A stretch of DNA of 37,803 nucleotides from Acidobacteriota bacterium (GCA_018268715.1 JAFDVZ010000028.1:1-37803), one strand, 5' to 3'; counted from the stretch's first letter, positions 25,782 to 37,408 are shown. Translations and numbers: made by a program. The notes: generated from the letters alone by a model not told the origin.

Positions 25782-26912
25782 TCAGGAATTTTCGGCTTCG
25801 GGACGCTTTTGCCGCATCGCCTGGATGCGCGCGTACAGATGTTGGAACCGTTGCCGAGCCATCGGCTTGCCCCGCGAGAACCAGAAGTACGACGGGCCCC
25901 ATTCGTGGAAGCCTGCGTGAATGTTCACGATATGGCTCTCGCCGTTGGCCCAGCGGTACTTGTACGGCTCCTCGCCCAACAGGAAATCAATCCCGTTCCA
26001 ACCCGACCGGCAAGCCTCTTCAATCAGCATCGCCACGTGGATCTTGCTCGGCGAATGCCGGTGGAAGTCCAATCGGTAAGTCGGCCGGAACCACAGCAGC
26101 CACCCCGCCGACAGGAAGCCGAAGTGATAGCTGATGTTGACGTCGCCCGCCCGCACCGTGGAAAAGTGGATCCCGCGGCCCCACAACCGTCGCATCACGG
26201 CTTTGAAGTGCGTCCGGATCACTTCGTTGCGGAACTGTCCCGGCAGCCCTTCGGAGAGCCACTTCGAATCATGCACGTCGAAGAACTCGTCCAGCGCCGC
26301 CACGCCTTCGTCCGCGCTCGCCGGCGTCCACAGCGACAGCGAACCGTGTTCCTCGGCAAGCTTCTTTCGGCTCCGCCGCACATCCCCGCGCAGTTTGGAA
26401 CTCAGCTTCTGTTCCACCGCTTCTAGCGTCTGCCCGTCGATGGTCAGCCGCGGCGCGCCCTCGCGTTCCTCCACCCAAGGCATGCCCTTGCGCTTTAAAT
26501 AGGACCGCAGAATCCCAAGCGAAGGATCCGACTCCGGAACATGCGGCCACCAATATGTTCCGCGCCGTCCATACCGCTCAATGGCCGCGTCCAGCATCTC
26601 GGGAAGCGTCGTCTCCGCCGTCGCCGGATCCACCACAAACGGCTGATAATCGCCCAGTGCGAACGGAGCCACTCGCGAGAAATACAGCCCCCGCGAATCG
26701 CTGCGAACCCGCGCCAGCGGGAGCACTCCCTTCAGCCTTCCGCCGTCGCGCGCCGTGATCGCCGACACCTGCTGCGGACGAAACGCGTCGTTCCATGCCA
26801 GATACCAATATGGATGTGAAAAGGCCGCCCCTGGGGCGGACGGAATCAGCGATTCCCACTCGGGCGCGAGAGTCTCAATCGCGCTGATCCCTTCCGAAAC
26901 CTGAATGTGCAT
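25782..26912 (-). CDS. GNAT-fold acetyltransferase, BioF2/FemAB-like (PF13480 type)
   Basis: A 376-residue protein. An N-terminal half of the CelD/FemAB type (PEWESLIPSAPGAAFSHPYWYLAWNDAF, GVLPLARVRS) is followed by the catalytic-fold half: KLRGDVRRSRKKLAEE, FFDVHDSKWL, VNISYHFGFLSAGWLLWFRPTYRLDF, then HSPSKIHVAMLIEEACRSG and IDFLLGEEPYKYRWA, the hallmark block of this family. Members acylate or peptidylate amino groups in polysaccharide/exopolymer or peptidoglycan pathways; the substrate here is not evident. It starts 31 bases after the unknown membrane-protein gene, so the two may be co-transcribed. Confidence 0.85.
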   Translation of the reverse strand: MHIQVSEGISAIETLAPEWESLIPSAPGAAFSHPYWYLAWNDAFRPQQVSAITARDGGRLKGVLPLARVRSDSRGLYFSRVAPFALGDYQPFVVDPATAETTLPEMLDAAIERYGRRGTYWWPHVPESDPSLGILRSYLKRKGMPWVEEREGAPRLTIDGQTLEAVEQKLSSKLRGDVRRSRKKLAEEHGSLSLWTPASADEGVAALDEFFDVHDSKWLSEGLPGQFRNEVIRTHFKAVMRRLWGRGIHFSTVRAGDVNISYHFGFLSAGWLLWFRPTYRLDFHRHSPSKIHVAMLIEEACRSGWNGIDFLLGEEPYKYRWANGESHIVNIHAGFHEWGPSYFWFSRGKPMARQRFQHLYARIQAMRQKRPEAENS

Positions 26913-26943
26913 AGCCGGCGCGAACGCGCCACATTCTAGTCTA

Positions 26944-28461
26944 TCAGTCCCCGCGCGGAGTCAATAGAAAACGATCGACAGCCACACGCGCGCTGCGGTC
27001 TGAGCGCACCGGATCGCGATGCATGGTCACCTTCAACTCATCGAACTGCCGCATCGCCGACGCCGCCGGCACCGGGAACTCCAGCACATTCGTCACCGCG
27101 CCGGATTTCGGCGTGGGCCACGCGCGCAGCATGCGCAACCCCAGGCTCACCGATCCCGGCGGCTTGGTGGAATGATCCAGCAGCGTCAACTCAATCAGCA
27201 CCGTGCCGGGATGCTCGTCCGCGTTCAGCAGCACGATCCGGATCGCTCCGCAGCACGACATCGGCGTTGGCCGCTCCAGGCGCTGGTGCGCCTCCATCTG
27301 CATCTTGTGGTGATCCGTCGTCCGGTAGAACAGCGCCGCCGGACTCCCGCTGCGAGTCAACGCGGTGCGCGGAGGCCGTGTATAAGGCGGACGGAACATC
27401 CAGTACTCTCCGGAAAACGGGATGCTCAGCGGTTCGGCGGGCGGAGCGTCCAGCGAACCCGGCTGCCAGCGCGAGCGGCGCGCCGCCAGCATCGTATGCC
27501 GCCTCACCTCCGACTTCAGGACCACTCCGGGAAAGACGTCATCCCGAGCATCTCCCGCGCCTGCTGGGACCTTATACACCCGCATGGCTTGGTCGATCGC
27601 GTCATCGTCCTCGGCCGCCTCCGGTTCGGATAGCTTCTTCATTAGCGCGCGAGCGCTCTCAATCGGACCCTTCGTCCGGCCGTCCCCTGGCGCGCCGACC
27701 GTCAATCCAAATCCCGCCGGATAGCGCATCACGATGTGGACCGTGGTCAACCCGGCCGCTAGAATCAGCGAAAGCGCCAACCCGATTGCCGAGCGTGGTA
27801 AAGGACGCGTGTCCTCTGCGTCCATCACCCCAGCAGTCAGCAGCATCAGCGTCAGCATCGAAGCAGCCGCGGAGAACGCCACCGCGGCCAGCAGGTGTAA
27901 CCCGGCGCCCGCCGCGATGAAGCCGGCCTGCACGCCGAAAGAAACCGCCAGCGCCGGCCCCAGCGCGCGAAGCAGCGACGGGGACGGCAACAGTTGGAAG
28001 CGTTCGTCGGGAAGCGAACCCTCTTCGGCGGGCCTCGCCACGCGCAGTTGGGCGTACACGGTCCGGGTAGCGCCGAAGATCACGGCCAACGCCGGCGCCA
28101 CGGCCATCGGAGACAGGTTCGACAGTAGGATGCAAGCCGGGGCGAACCAGACGGCGGTTCTCGAAACCTGAAACGCTTCTGTAACAGACTGCCGCCAACC
28201 GCCCCGTCCCACCGCGCCGCAGATAGCCAGCGCGATCGCCGCGCTCACCGCCCAGGACATCGCGGCAAACAGCAGCGCATCCAGCGCCACCGACTCAAGC
28301 GAGTCCCGCCGTGCGCGCGGACCGGCGGTCGTATACCAGACCAGCAACCCGGTTCCGAGCAGGCCGGCCGCCTGAAGGGCGGCAGCCACAATCCGTCGAA
28401 CCCGCGGTTGAGCGGAGGGCATCGGTAATATTAGACACTCCACCCGGTCAGTCGGTTCCAT
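26944..28461 (-). CDS. Unknown multi-pass membrane protein with large soluble C-domain
   Basis: A 505-residue protein I do not recognise. About six hydrophobic segments lie within residues 25-250 (including LQAAGLLGTGLLVWYTT, MSWAVSAAIALAICGAVG, VWFAPACILLSNLSPMAVA, FSAAASMLTLMLLTAGVM, IGLALSLILAAGLTTVHIV). A soluble, probably periplasmic domain of about 240 residues with beta-strand character follows (VVLKSEVRRHTML, IRIVLLNADEHPGTVLIELTLLDHS, LEFPVP, FDELKVTMHRD). The start is uncertain: ATG at 28461 adds 13 polar residues, and ATG at 28422 gives a shorter N-terminus. A stable hairpin directly before 28461 slightly favours 28422. The acetyltransferase gene follows after 31 bases. Confidence 0.7.
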   Translation of the reverse strand: MEPTDRVECLILPMPSAQPRVRRIVAAALQAAGLLGTGLLVWYTTAGPRARRDSLESVALDALLFAAMSWAVSAAIALAICGAVGRGGWRQSVTEAFQVSRTAVWFAPACILLSNLSPMAVAPALAVIFGATRTVYAQLRVARPAEEGSLPDERFQLLPSPSLLRALGPALAVSFGVQAGFIAAGAGLHLLAAVAFSAAASMLTLMLLTAGVMDAEDTRPLPRSAIGLALSLILAAGLTTVHIVMRYPAGFGLTVGAPGDGRTKGPIESARALMKKLSEPEAAEDDDAIDQAMRVYKVPAGAGDARDDVFPGVVLKSEVRRHTMLAARRSRWQPGSLDAPPAEPLSIPFSGEYWMFRPPYTRPPRTALTRSGSPAALFYRTTDHHKMQMEAHQRLERPTPMSCCGAIRIVLLNADEHPGTVLIELTLLDHSTKPPGSVSLGLRMLRAWPTPKSGAVTNVLEFPVPAASAMRQFDELKVTMHRDPVRSDRSARVAVDRFLLTPRGD

Positions 28462-28469
28462 CTGTCTGG

Positions 28470-28497
28470 CCGCCGGCGTTGCCTGACTTGCCGGCGG
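28470..28497. terminator. Hairpin between ADOP permease and membrane-protein genes
   Basis: GCCGGCGG at 28490-28497 pairs perfectly with CCGCCGGC at 28470-28477 around a 12-nt loop. It lies 143 bases downstream of the permease stop on the minus strand and directly before the next gene's first ATG. No T-tract follows, so terminator or attenuator-like function is only possible. Confidence 0.4.
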
Positions 28498-28639
28498 TTT
28501 GGGCCGCCACGCGCCCGATCAGGAACACTGCGATAGATAGCAGAGTCTGAAAATTCCAGAGCGAGTTATACCGTGCCAGATTTCGAGTCAGGCCAACACC
28601 TCTCTCCGGAGAGCTATGCGCCGCGCGGCGAGCAACGAG

Positions 28640-31090
28640 TTACTGACAACGCAGCGCTACGTTGGGATCGATCCGCGTCGCGCGCAAGGCCGGAACCGCC
28701 GCCGCGATCAAACCCACCAGGGCCAGAAACGCCGGCGCGGCGATGAAAATCATCGGATCCGTGGCGCTCGTGTTCACCAGTTGCCCCGACACGGCGCGGC
28801 TCAAGACGACGGCGGCTCCAACGCCCACCGCCATGCCCCCCAACACCAGCCCCATGGCGCTCTTCAGCACCGACGCCAGCACATCGCCCGGACTCGCGCC
28901 CAACGCCATGCGAATGCCGAACTCCTGCGTCCGCTGGGCAATCGAGTAGGCCATGACGCTATACAATCCGACCGCCGCCAACGCCAGCGCGATCGCTCCC
29001 AATGCCCCCAGCAGCGACGCCGCCATCTTCTGCGCGAACAACGAGGCCGTCATGAACTCGGTCAACGGCGTCGCGTCGAACATACCCACCGTTGGGTCCA
29101 TGGCCGCCGCCTCCCTCCGCATCGCGGCGATGGCCGAATTCGCGTCGCCCATTGTTCGGACATAGATCGAGATGCCCAGGTCCTCGCGGTAGGCCTGCCG
29201 GAACGGGACCCAGAACAGCGGACGCTGCTCCTCGTTCGGCTGGTGGAACTTCGTGTCCTTCACCATGCCGACGACGGTCCACCACGCGCCCCAGCCGTGC
29301 ACCTTCCGCCCAATCGGATTCGCGCCGTTGAAGAAGCGTTTGGCGAACGTCTGATTCACCACCATCACGTAGCCCGACTTCTTATCGTCGGTCTCGCGGA
29401 AGTCGCGGCCGTCGATCATCGGGATCCTCATCAGGTTAAAGTAACCCGGCGCTGACACAGTCCGGTAGATATTCATGTTCTCCGCCGGACCCGGCACATA
29501 ACCTTCCACCTGTAACGGCTCCCACGACCCATCGGCGAACCCCAGCGGAATGTAGTCGGCATAAGTCACCGCCGTAACTCCCGGCTGTGACTCCAGCCGC
29601 TCACGCAGTTGGGCGCAGAACTTGATCCGATCCGGAACCTTGTAGCCCGCGCTAGATAGATACAGTTCCGAAACCAGCACTCCCCGCGGATCGAACCCAG
29701 GGTCGATACGGCTGGCCACCTGGAAACTGCGGGCGAACAATCCCGCTCCGATCATCGCCACCGACGCCAGCGCGATCTCGGACGCCACCAGCAGGCTCCG
29801 CATCCGATGTGACTGCCCGCCCGCGGTCCCGCTCCGTCCGCCTTCCTGCAGCGTCGAGTTCAGATCGGTGCGCGCGGTGTGCAGCGCGGGAACCATCCCG
29901 GACAGCACGCTGGCCGCCAGGCACAGCAGCAACGTGAAGGCGAGAACGGTCCCATCCAGCCGGACATCCAGCGACACCGGGAATCCGGTGTTCGGGACCA
30001 TCATCCCCAGCGCCTGACTCATCCACATCGACAGGGGGATGCCGACCGCCGCGGCCGCCGCCGCAAGCAGCAGATTCTCCGTCAGTAATTGCCGCACAAT
30101 ACGTCCCCGACCCGCGCCCAGCGCCAGCCGTAACGCGAACTCCTTGCGCCGGGTCGCCGATCGCGCCAGCAGCAGGTTCGCTACATTGGCGCAAACGATC
30201 AGCAGCACCACGCCGCACACCGCCATCAGGATCCGCAACGGCCCGCCGATGGTGCTCTGCGCGCCGAACGGGGCCTGACTCATCGGGACCAGCGAGACGC
30301 TGATTCCACGATTGCGATCCGGATGCGCCCGGGCGATCTCCAGCGCGACGGCCTTGGCCTCGGCGGCGGCGCGCTCAAACGACACGCCCTCGCGAAGCCG
30401 AGCCGCTCCAAAGAACATACGGGAGCCCCGGTCGCGCAGCATCCAGTCGGGCATCGCGTTCATCGAGACCGCCATCACCGCCGGCGCCCACATCTCGAAT
30501 GACACGCCCGACATGCTGCCGCGGAACTCCGCCGGAACGACCCCAACGATCGTTAACTGCTGCCGGTTCACGCGAATCGTGCGGCCCAGCACCCCGGGGT
30601 CGCGGCGGTAGAGCCGGTTCCACACCGTTTCGCTGATCACCACCACCGGATAGCCGCCGTCCTTGTCGCCGTACTCATCGCGGGAGAAAACCCGGCCGAT
30701 CACAGGGCGGACGCCCATCACCTCGAAGTAGTTGCCGGTGACGAGTTCGCCCCACACCCGTTCGGCGTGGTCTTCCTCGCCGACGCTGAAGGCGCTGGGC
30801 CTCGACATCGCGAGACCCGAAACCTGCGTCAGGTGGTCGCGGTAGTCACGATAGTCGGGGTACGAAACCGTCGTGGCGTCGCCGTTGGCCGCCGTGTTTT
30901 CGAACGACGCCAGCGTCTCCGGGTTCGAGACTCCCGGCAGCGGCCTGAGCAGGACGCTTTGGATCCAACTGAACACCGCGGTGTTGGCGGCGATGCCGAC
31001 CGCCAGCGTCAGCACGGCCACCAGGGCGAAGCCCGGGCTCTTCAGCAGCACTCGAAGTCCGAAGCGGAAATCCTGGAGCAGGTTGGTCAC
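28640..31090 (-). CDS. MacB/FtsX-type ABC permease, ADOP class
   Basis: An 816-residue permease from the GTG at 31090, with AGGAGA 6 nt upstream; a TTG at 31120 is open but lacks a ribosome site. The N-terminus has the typical LLQDFRFGLRVLLKSPGFALVAVLTLAVGIAANTAVFSWI. Two repeated halves each have a MacB periplasmic core and FtsX transmembrane domain: the first with GVVLLIVCANVANLLLARSATRRKEFALRLALGAGRGRIVRQLLTE, the second with YSIAQRTQEFGIRMALGASPGDVL and a C-terminal RIDPNVALR. These are the features of the 'acidobacterial duplicated orphan permease' class, in which no dedicated ATPase is adjacent; none is seen here. The role may be export or mechanotransmission across the envelope; the substrate is unknown. 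Confidence 0.93.
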   Translation of the reverse strand: MTNLLQDFRFGLRVLLKSPGFALVAVLTLAVGIAANTAVFSWIQSVLLRPLPGVSNPETLASFENTAANGDATTVSYPDYRDYRDHLTQVSGLAMSRPSAFSVGEEDHAERVWGELVTGNYFEVMGVRPVIGRVFSRDEYGDKDGGYPVVVISETVWNRLYRRDPGVLGRTIRVNRQQLTIVGVVPAEFRGSMSGVSFEMWAPAVMAVSMNAMPDWMLRDRGSRMFFGAARLREGVSFERAAAEAKAVALEIARAHPDRNRGISVSLVPMSQAPFGAQSTIGGPLRILMAVCGVVLLIVCANVANLLLARSATRRKEFALRLALGAGRGRIVRQLLTENLLLAAAAAAVGIPLSMWMSQALGMMVPNTGFPVSLDVRLDGTVLAFTLLLCLAASVLSGMVPALHTARTDLNSTLQEGGRSGTAGGQSHRMRSLLVASEIALASVAMIGAGLFARSFQVASRIDPGFDPRGVLVSELYLSSAGYKVPDRIKFCAQLRERLESQPGVTAVTYADYIPLGFADGSWEPLQVEGYVPGPAENMNIYRTVSAPGYFNLMRIPMIDGRDFRETDDKKSGYVMVVNQTFAKRFFNGANPIGRKVHGWGAWWTVVGMVKDTKFHQPNEEQRPLFWVPFRQAYREDLGISIYVRTMGDANSAIAAMRREAAAMDPTVGMFDATPLTEFMTASLFAQKMAASLLGALGAIALALAAVGLYSVMAYSIAQRTQEFGIRMALGASPGDVLASVLKSAMGLVLGGMAVGVGAAVVLSRAVSGQLVNTSATDPMIFIAAPAFLALVGLIAAAVPALRATRIDPNVALRCQ

Positions 31091-31222
31091 TCGGTCTCTC
31101 CTGTGGAAATTCAAGAGCAAGTGGCGTTCCGCGCCAAGTCCCTCGTGATTCCAGGAGTTAGGTGGGATGATGTGTCCGGCTCTGGGACGCCGTCGCCAGA
31201 ACCGGACATCGGTGGAGGACGG

Positions 31223-31987
31223 TTAGTGCGATGTGCCGGGCAGGGTGGCCGCGAGGCCGGTGGCGGTGGTGCTACAAGTCGGATGGCCCCAGCCGCTCAG
31301 TCCGCCCGGAGGATTGTTCAGGTCGTAGACGATGTTGTCGGGACGGCTCGAATCGCCGCTGACGCCGGCCGGCACGTAGTCGAGCTTCAGGGTGGCGCGA
31401 GTCCGCCACGCGATGTTGTGGTCCGCGCAACTCGAATCGCCGCTGACGCCGATGGCTCCGATCAGTTTCTTGTTTGCATCGTAGAGCGCCAGTCCACCGC
31501 CGAACACGTTGACGCCGCCGATCCGCTTGCCCAGCATCGGATCGTTCGATTGGCCGAAGTCGAGCGAGTTGCCGCCGTAGGCGACGCCCGTGTCCACCGG
31601 GTTGCTGTGCTGCAAGCCGAACAGGCTGCCGCCCGGTTGCACCGCCGAGTACAGGTTGGCCGTCGAAAGCGCCAGGCCGGGCAGGCTGAAGGCGTTCGCC
31701 GTATTGGCTTTTTGGGCCGAAATCACGCGGCTGCCGGGCCATTGGTCGCCGCGGTCGGCGCCGGTGAAGGCCACCGCGCAGACGATGCCGTCGCGGTTGA
31801 CCACGGTCGCCCACATGTCCAGGTTGAAGCCCCCGTTGCCCTGAGCGCGGGCCGCCTTCAAAGCCGCCTTCACGGCCGCATAGGTCGGCATGCCCTTGCA
31901 GGCGTAGGTGGCGCCTCCGTCGGCCGCCTGCATCAGGCCGACGCCCAGCACCGCGCCCGCGCAGAGCGCGTATATTCCGAATTTCAT
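31223..31987 (-). CDS. Secreted GlcG/HbpS-like haem-binding protein
   Basis: A 254-residue protein with a signal peptide ending around residue 21 and a GlcG/HbpS (DUF336) domain: TYAAVKAALKAARAQGNGGFNLDMWATVVNRDGIVCAVAFTG, SAQKANTANAFS, GGVNVFGGGLALYD, IGAIGVSGDSSCADHNIAWRTR. HbpS-type proteins bind haem or related cofactors outside the cell. An excellent ribosome site (GGAGG, 7 nt before the ATG) and a promoter at 32028-32055 are present. Within the C-terminal part, GVSGDSS occurs twice, encoded by two identical 21-base stretches (31347-31367 and 31431-31451). Confidence 0.88.
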   Translation of the reverse strand: MKFGIYALCAGAVLGVGLMQAADGGATYACKGMPTYAAVKAALKAARAQGNGGFNLDMWATVVNRDGIVCAVAFTGADRGDQWPGSRVISAQKANTANAFSLPGLALSTANLYSAVQPGGSLFGLQHSNPVDTGVAYGGNSLDFGQSNDPMLGKRIGGVNVFGGGLALYDANKKLIGAIGVSGDSSCADHNIAWRTRATLKLDYVPAGVSGDSSRPDNIVYDLNNPPGGLSGWGHPTCSTTATGLAATLPGTSH

Positions 31988-32027
31988 GTATACTCCTCCG
32001 TTGAATATTCCCAGATTGGGACAGAGG

Positions 32028-32055
32028 ATTATCTCACGAAATCCTTCGGTTACAA
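32028..32055 (-). promoter_or_regulatory. Promoter of the haem-binding protein gene
   Basis: On the minus strand TTGTAA (32055-32050) and GATAAT (32033-32028) are separated by 16 bases, close to the sigma-70-type consensus. The start would fall near 32022, leaving a leader of about 35 nt that includes GGAGG (31999-31995) before the ATG at 31987. The promoter sits directly after the leuS stop codon. Confidence 0.5.
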
Positions 32056-32063
32056 GCTGTAAT

Positions 32064-34520
<2,457 letters not shown>

Positions 34521-35378
34521 AGGTTCTTGAGAGCTTGGACGTTTCGTAAATCGTCGCCTTCGTTGTCGTAGGGCGTTTCCGCGATGAAGGCTTTCCCGCG
34601 AAGCTTCGGGTGGGACAGTATTCGACGAAACCCTTCCTTTCCAATATATCCTTCGCCGATGTGTTCATGACGATCGAGGTGGGAGCCGAGGGCGCCTTTG
34701 GAGTCGTTGGCGTGGAAGACCGGGATGTTGTCGAGGCCCAGGATCTGGTCGAGCAGGCGGACGGTTTCGGCCAGGCCTTCGGGGGTGGCCAGGTTGTAGC
34801 CAGAGACCAGGGAGTGGCAGGTGTCGATGCAGAAGCCGATTTCCAAGCTCGTGAACTGGGGCGCGAACTGCCGCATCACCGCGAGTTCCTCGAAGCGGCC
34901 GCCCAGGATCTGGCCGGCGCCGGCGGTGTTCTCGATCAGCAGTTTCACGCCCCGCGTGTCGAGGCCGGCGGTCGCTTCGCCGAGCGAGCGGCAGAAGTTG
35001 TAGATGGCCATTTCCACCGAATGGCCCTTGCAACTGCCGGGGTGGGCCACCACGTATTCGGCGCCGATGGCCAGCGCCCGTTCGAGTTCGCCCCGGAAGG
35101 CCGCGACAGACTTGGCTCGCAGTTCGTCGTTCCCGCTGGCGAGGTTGATCAGGTAGTTGTCGTGGATGACCAGCGGGTGGAGGTCGTGCTTTTCGCGCGC
35201 CTTCCGCAGCAGCCGGATCTGGGCCGGGTCGTGGGCGCTGGCCTTCCACTGGCGGGGACTCGAGGAGAAGATCTGGAACGTGTTCGCCCCCAGGCGGGCG
35301 GCCGTCAACGCGCTCTTTTCAAGAGACCCGGCAATGGAGGTGTGGATGCCAATGCGCACGCTCCATTGTAGGGGCCTT

Positions 35379-36485
35379 TCAGTAAGCCGCCATCGGGCGG
35401 AAACGCCCGCCCTGGAACAGCAGGGCGAACCCGCTGAGGCCGCTCGAAGTGGACGACAGACTGAGGACGCCGGAGGCTCCGCTCAACGCGCTGGCCGCGT
35501 CGGTGAGGGTGAAGACCGAGTGGGCGTGGGCGGCGAGCGGCAGGTCCCAGCTTTGCAGCCTCACCCCGGCGTTGTCGTAGGCGGTGAAGGTGACCGTCAT
35601 GGCCTCCGCCGTCGAGTTGGCGACGGCGATCCCCGTCGCTTTGTCGCCCGAGTTGTCGAAACAGAACGTCAACGTGCTGGCGGCCGCGCCGATCAGAATC
35701 GAGGCGACGTTCTCCGAGCCCGTGAACTGATAGGTGGCCGATACGCCCACCGCGCTTCCCGACAGCAGCAGGATGGACGCTGACCCGGTGGCGAGCGATT
35801 GCGCCGTCACGTCGCTCACCAGAACCTTGGACAATCCGTTGCCCGGCACGGTGAGGGTCAGCTTCGACCGCGCCTGGCTGTCGACGGGAAATTCGGCGGG
35901 CTGGCCATCCGCTCCGTAGAAGTCGACCTCGAGGCTCGCCTCCGCGCCGGTGGGGTTCACGAACTCGATTTCGGTGGACCAGTCCATGCCGGCGGCCACG
36001 TGCGGAATGGTGCGGAACACGGTCGGCGTGGGCGCCGGACTGGGAGAGGGGCTGGGCGTCGGGTCCGGGGACGGGGCCGGGTCCGCGGGCGGTTCGCCGG
36101 ACTCCGTCACCTCCAGCGAGATTTCGACGGCCGCCCAGCCGCCCTTGGAATACTGGACCCAGACGGGCAGGATGTAGGACCCGGCGGCCAGCTTCGCAGC
36201 GTTCAGGGTGACGGCGATGGACGCCGTCTGTCCCGCTCCGACCAGACCCGAGGCGGGTGCGAACGAAATGGCGCTGGTATCGTAGCCCTGCACGCGAAGG
36301 ATGTACATTTCCGAGCCCGCCGTGCCCGCCGGCATCGAGATGAGGATCTGGGCCGGGTAGGTTTGCGCGCCGGACCAGCGGTCCTGAGAGTACGTCAACT
36401 GATACGGTGAGACCGAGTAGGGGGGCTGCGCCGAGGCTGCGCACACGAGGAGCAGGGCGGGGAACAACGTTCGGGCGATTCGCAT
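35379..36485 (-). CDS. Secreted Ig-like protein with Pro/Ser-rich linker
   Basis: A 368-residue protein with a clear signal peptide (MRIARTLFPALLLVCAASAQ). Residues about 20-130 form a beta-sandwich domain (SYILPVWVQYSKGGWAAVEISLEV). A low-complexity linker of PxPxP/SP repeats (about 132-153) leads to a second beta-rich domain (about 154-368) of a kind I know from Solibacter-type secreted proteins (VAAGMDWSTEIEFVNPTG, FCFDNSGDKATGIAVANST, GFALLFQGGRFRPMAAY). Function is unknown; an adhesion or polymer-binding role is only inferred. It is transcribed divergently from the MerR-type gene across a 119-bp intergenic region. Confidence 0.75.
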   Translation of the reverse strand: MRIARTLFPALLLVCAASAQPPYSVSPYQLTYSQDRWSGAQTYPAQILISMPAGTAGSEMYILRVQGYDTSAISFAPASGLVGAGQTASIAVTLNAAKLAAGSYILPVWVQYSKGGWAAVEISLEVTESGEPPADPAPSPDPTPSPSPSPAPTPTVFRTIPHVAAGMDWSTEIEFVNPTGAEASLEVDFYGADGQPAEFPVDSQARSKLTLTVPGNGLSKVLVSDVTAQSLATGSASILLLSGSAVGVSATYQFTGSENVASILIGAAASTLTFCFDNSGDKATGIAVANSTAEAMTVTFTAYDNAGVRLQSWDLPLAAHAHSVFTLTDAASALSGASGVLSLSSTSSGLSGFALLFQGGRFRPMAAY

Positions 36486-36567
36486 GGTGGTGGAGGGGCT
36501 CCATGTTTCATATCGACCGGGGGACGAGGGACTTTATCGGGCGGCGGAATTTTCTGCAAACTGGGTA

Positions 36568-36598
36568 TTGACTCTCCCGCCGCTGGAGGCTTTAGAAC
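36568..36598 (+). promoter_or_regulatory. MerR-type promoter/operator
   Basis: TTGACT at 36568-36573 and a -10-like TAGAAC at 36593-36598 are separated by 19 bases. TTTAGA at 36591 would give 17. Between them is a dyad CTCC (36574-36577)/GGAG (36585-36588) around a 7-base loop. A stretched 19-bp spacer with a central dyad is the known architecture of MerR-regulated promoters. With the 19-bp choice the transcript would begin near base 36605, at the ATG itself. Confidence 0.6.
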
Positions 36599-36604
36599 TG
36601 AACC

Positions 36605-37408
36605 ATGCTCAAGATTGGAGACTTCTCAACCCTTACACAGGTCTCGGTCAAGACGCTGCGCTATTACGACGAGACCGGGGTGTTGCGGCCGGCGCATGTC
36701 GATGCGGCGACGGGCTACCGGTACTATTCGGCGAGCCAGTTGCCGCGGCTTCATCGCATTCTGGCGTTGAAGGACCTCGGGTTTCCGCTGGATGACATCG
36801 CGGCGGCGCTCGAGACGGGCGTATCGATCGATCAACTGCGCGGCATGATGATGCTGCGCGAGGCCGAACAGGCGGCGAGGGTGCGGGAGGAGCAGGATCG
36901 CCTGACGCGCCTGCGGGTCCGCTTGCGCATCATCGAACAGGAGGGAGTCATGTCGAAGGACGTTGTCCTTAAAGAAGTCGCGCCGCAGTGGATCGCCTCG
37001 ATCCGGGAGGTGGTGGCCAATTATCCGGCGGTGGGGAAACTGTATGGCGAGTTGATGGGGACGCTCGGGATGGCGGCGTTCACGGGGCCTTGCGCAGCGC
37101 TGTGGCACGACCGCGAGTACAAAGACAAAGACGTGGACGCCGAGGCGGGCGTGTATCTGAAACAGCCCATCGCGGAGAAGGGACGGGTGAGCGTTCACGA
37201 GTTGCCGGCGGCGACGGTGGCGAGCATCCTGCACGAGGGCGCCTACATCCGGTTGAGCGAATCCTACGACGCGGTGGGGCGCTGGATGGAGGCTAACGGC
37301 TATCGGCCGGCGGGGGCGCCGCGGGAGATCTACCTGAAGTCGTCGATGCCGGTGCGGCAGGACGATGAATCCTACATTACGGAGATTCAGATCCCGGTGG
37401 CGAAGTAG
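36605..37408 (+). CDS. MerR-family regulator with GyrI-like effector-binding domain
   Basis: A 267-residue protein. The N-terminal MerR helix-turn-helix and wing are typical (MLKIGDFSTLTQVSVKTLRYYDETGVLRPAHVDAATGYRYYSASQL), followed by a dimerisation helix (about 75-115). The C-terminal half (about 118-267) is a GyrI-like/BmrR-type effector domain (KEVAPQWIASIREVVANYP, VSVHELPAATVASILHEGAYIRLSESYDAVGRWMEANGY, PREIYLKSSM...YITEIQIPV), which usually binds hydrophobic drugs or cations. It probably autoregulates from the promoter just upstream. No Shine-Dalgarno precedes the ATG, consistent with leaderless translation. No drug transporter is seen in the window. Confidence 0.92.
   Translation: MLKIGDFSTLTQVSVKTLRYYDETGVLRPAHVDAATGYRYYSASQLPRLHRILALKDLGFPLDDIAAALETGVSIDQLRGMMMLREAEQAARVREEQDRLTRLRVRLRIIEQEGVMSKDVVLKEVAPQWIASIREVVANYPAVGKLYGELMGTLGMAAFTGPCAALWHDREYKDKDVDAEAGVYLKQPIAEKGRVSVHELPAATVASILHEGAYIRLSESYDAVGRWMEANGYRPAGAPREIYLKSSMPVRQDDESYITEIQIPVAK

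Noticed and set aside
36040-36100. Short GC-rich repeat in the secreted protein gene
   Set aside because: It encodes a Pro/Ser linker between two domains; there is no evidence of a separate repeat function.
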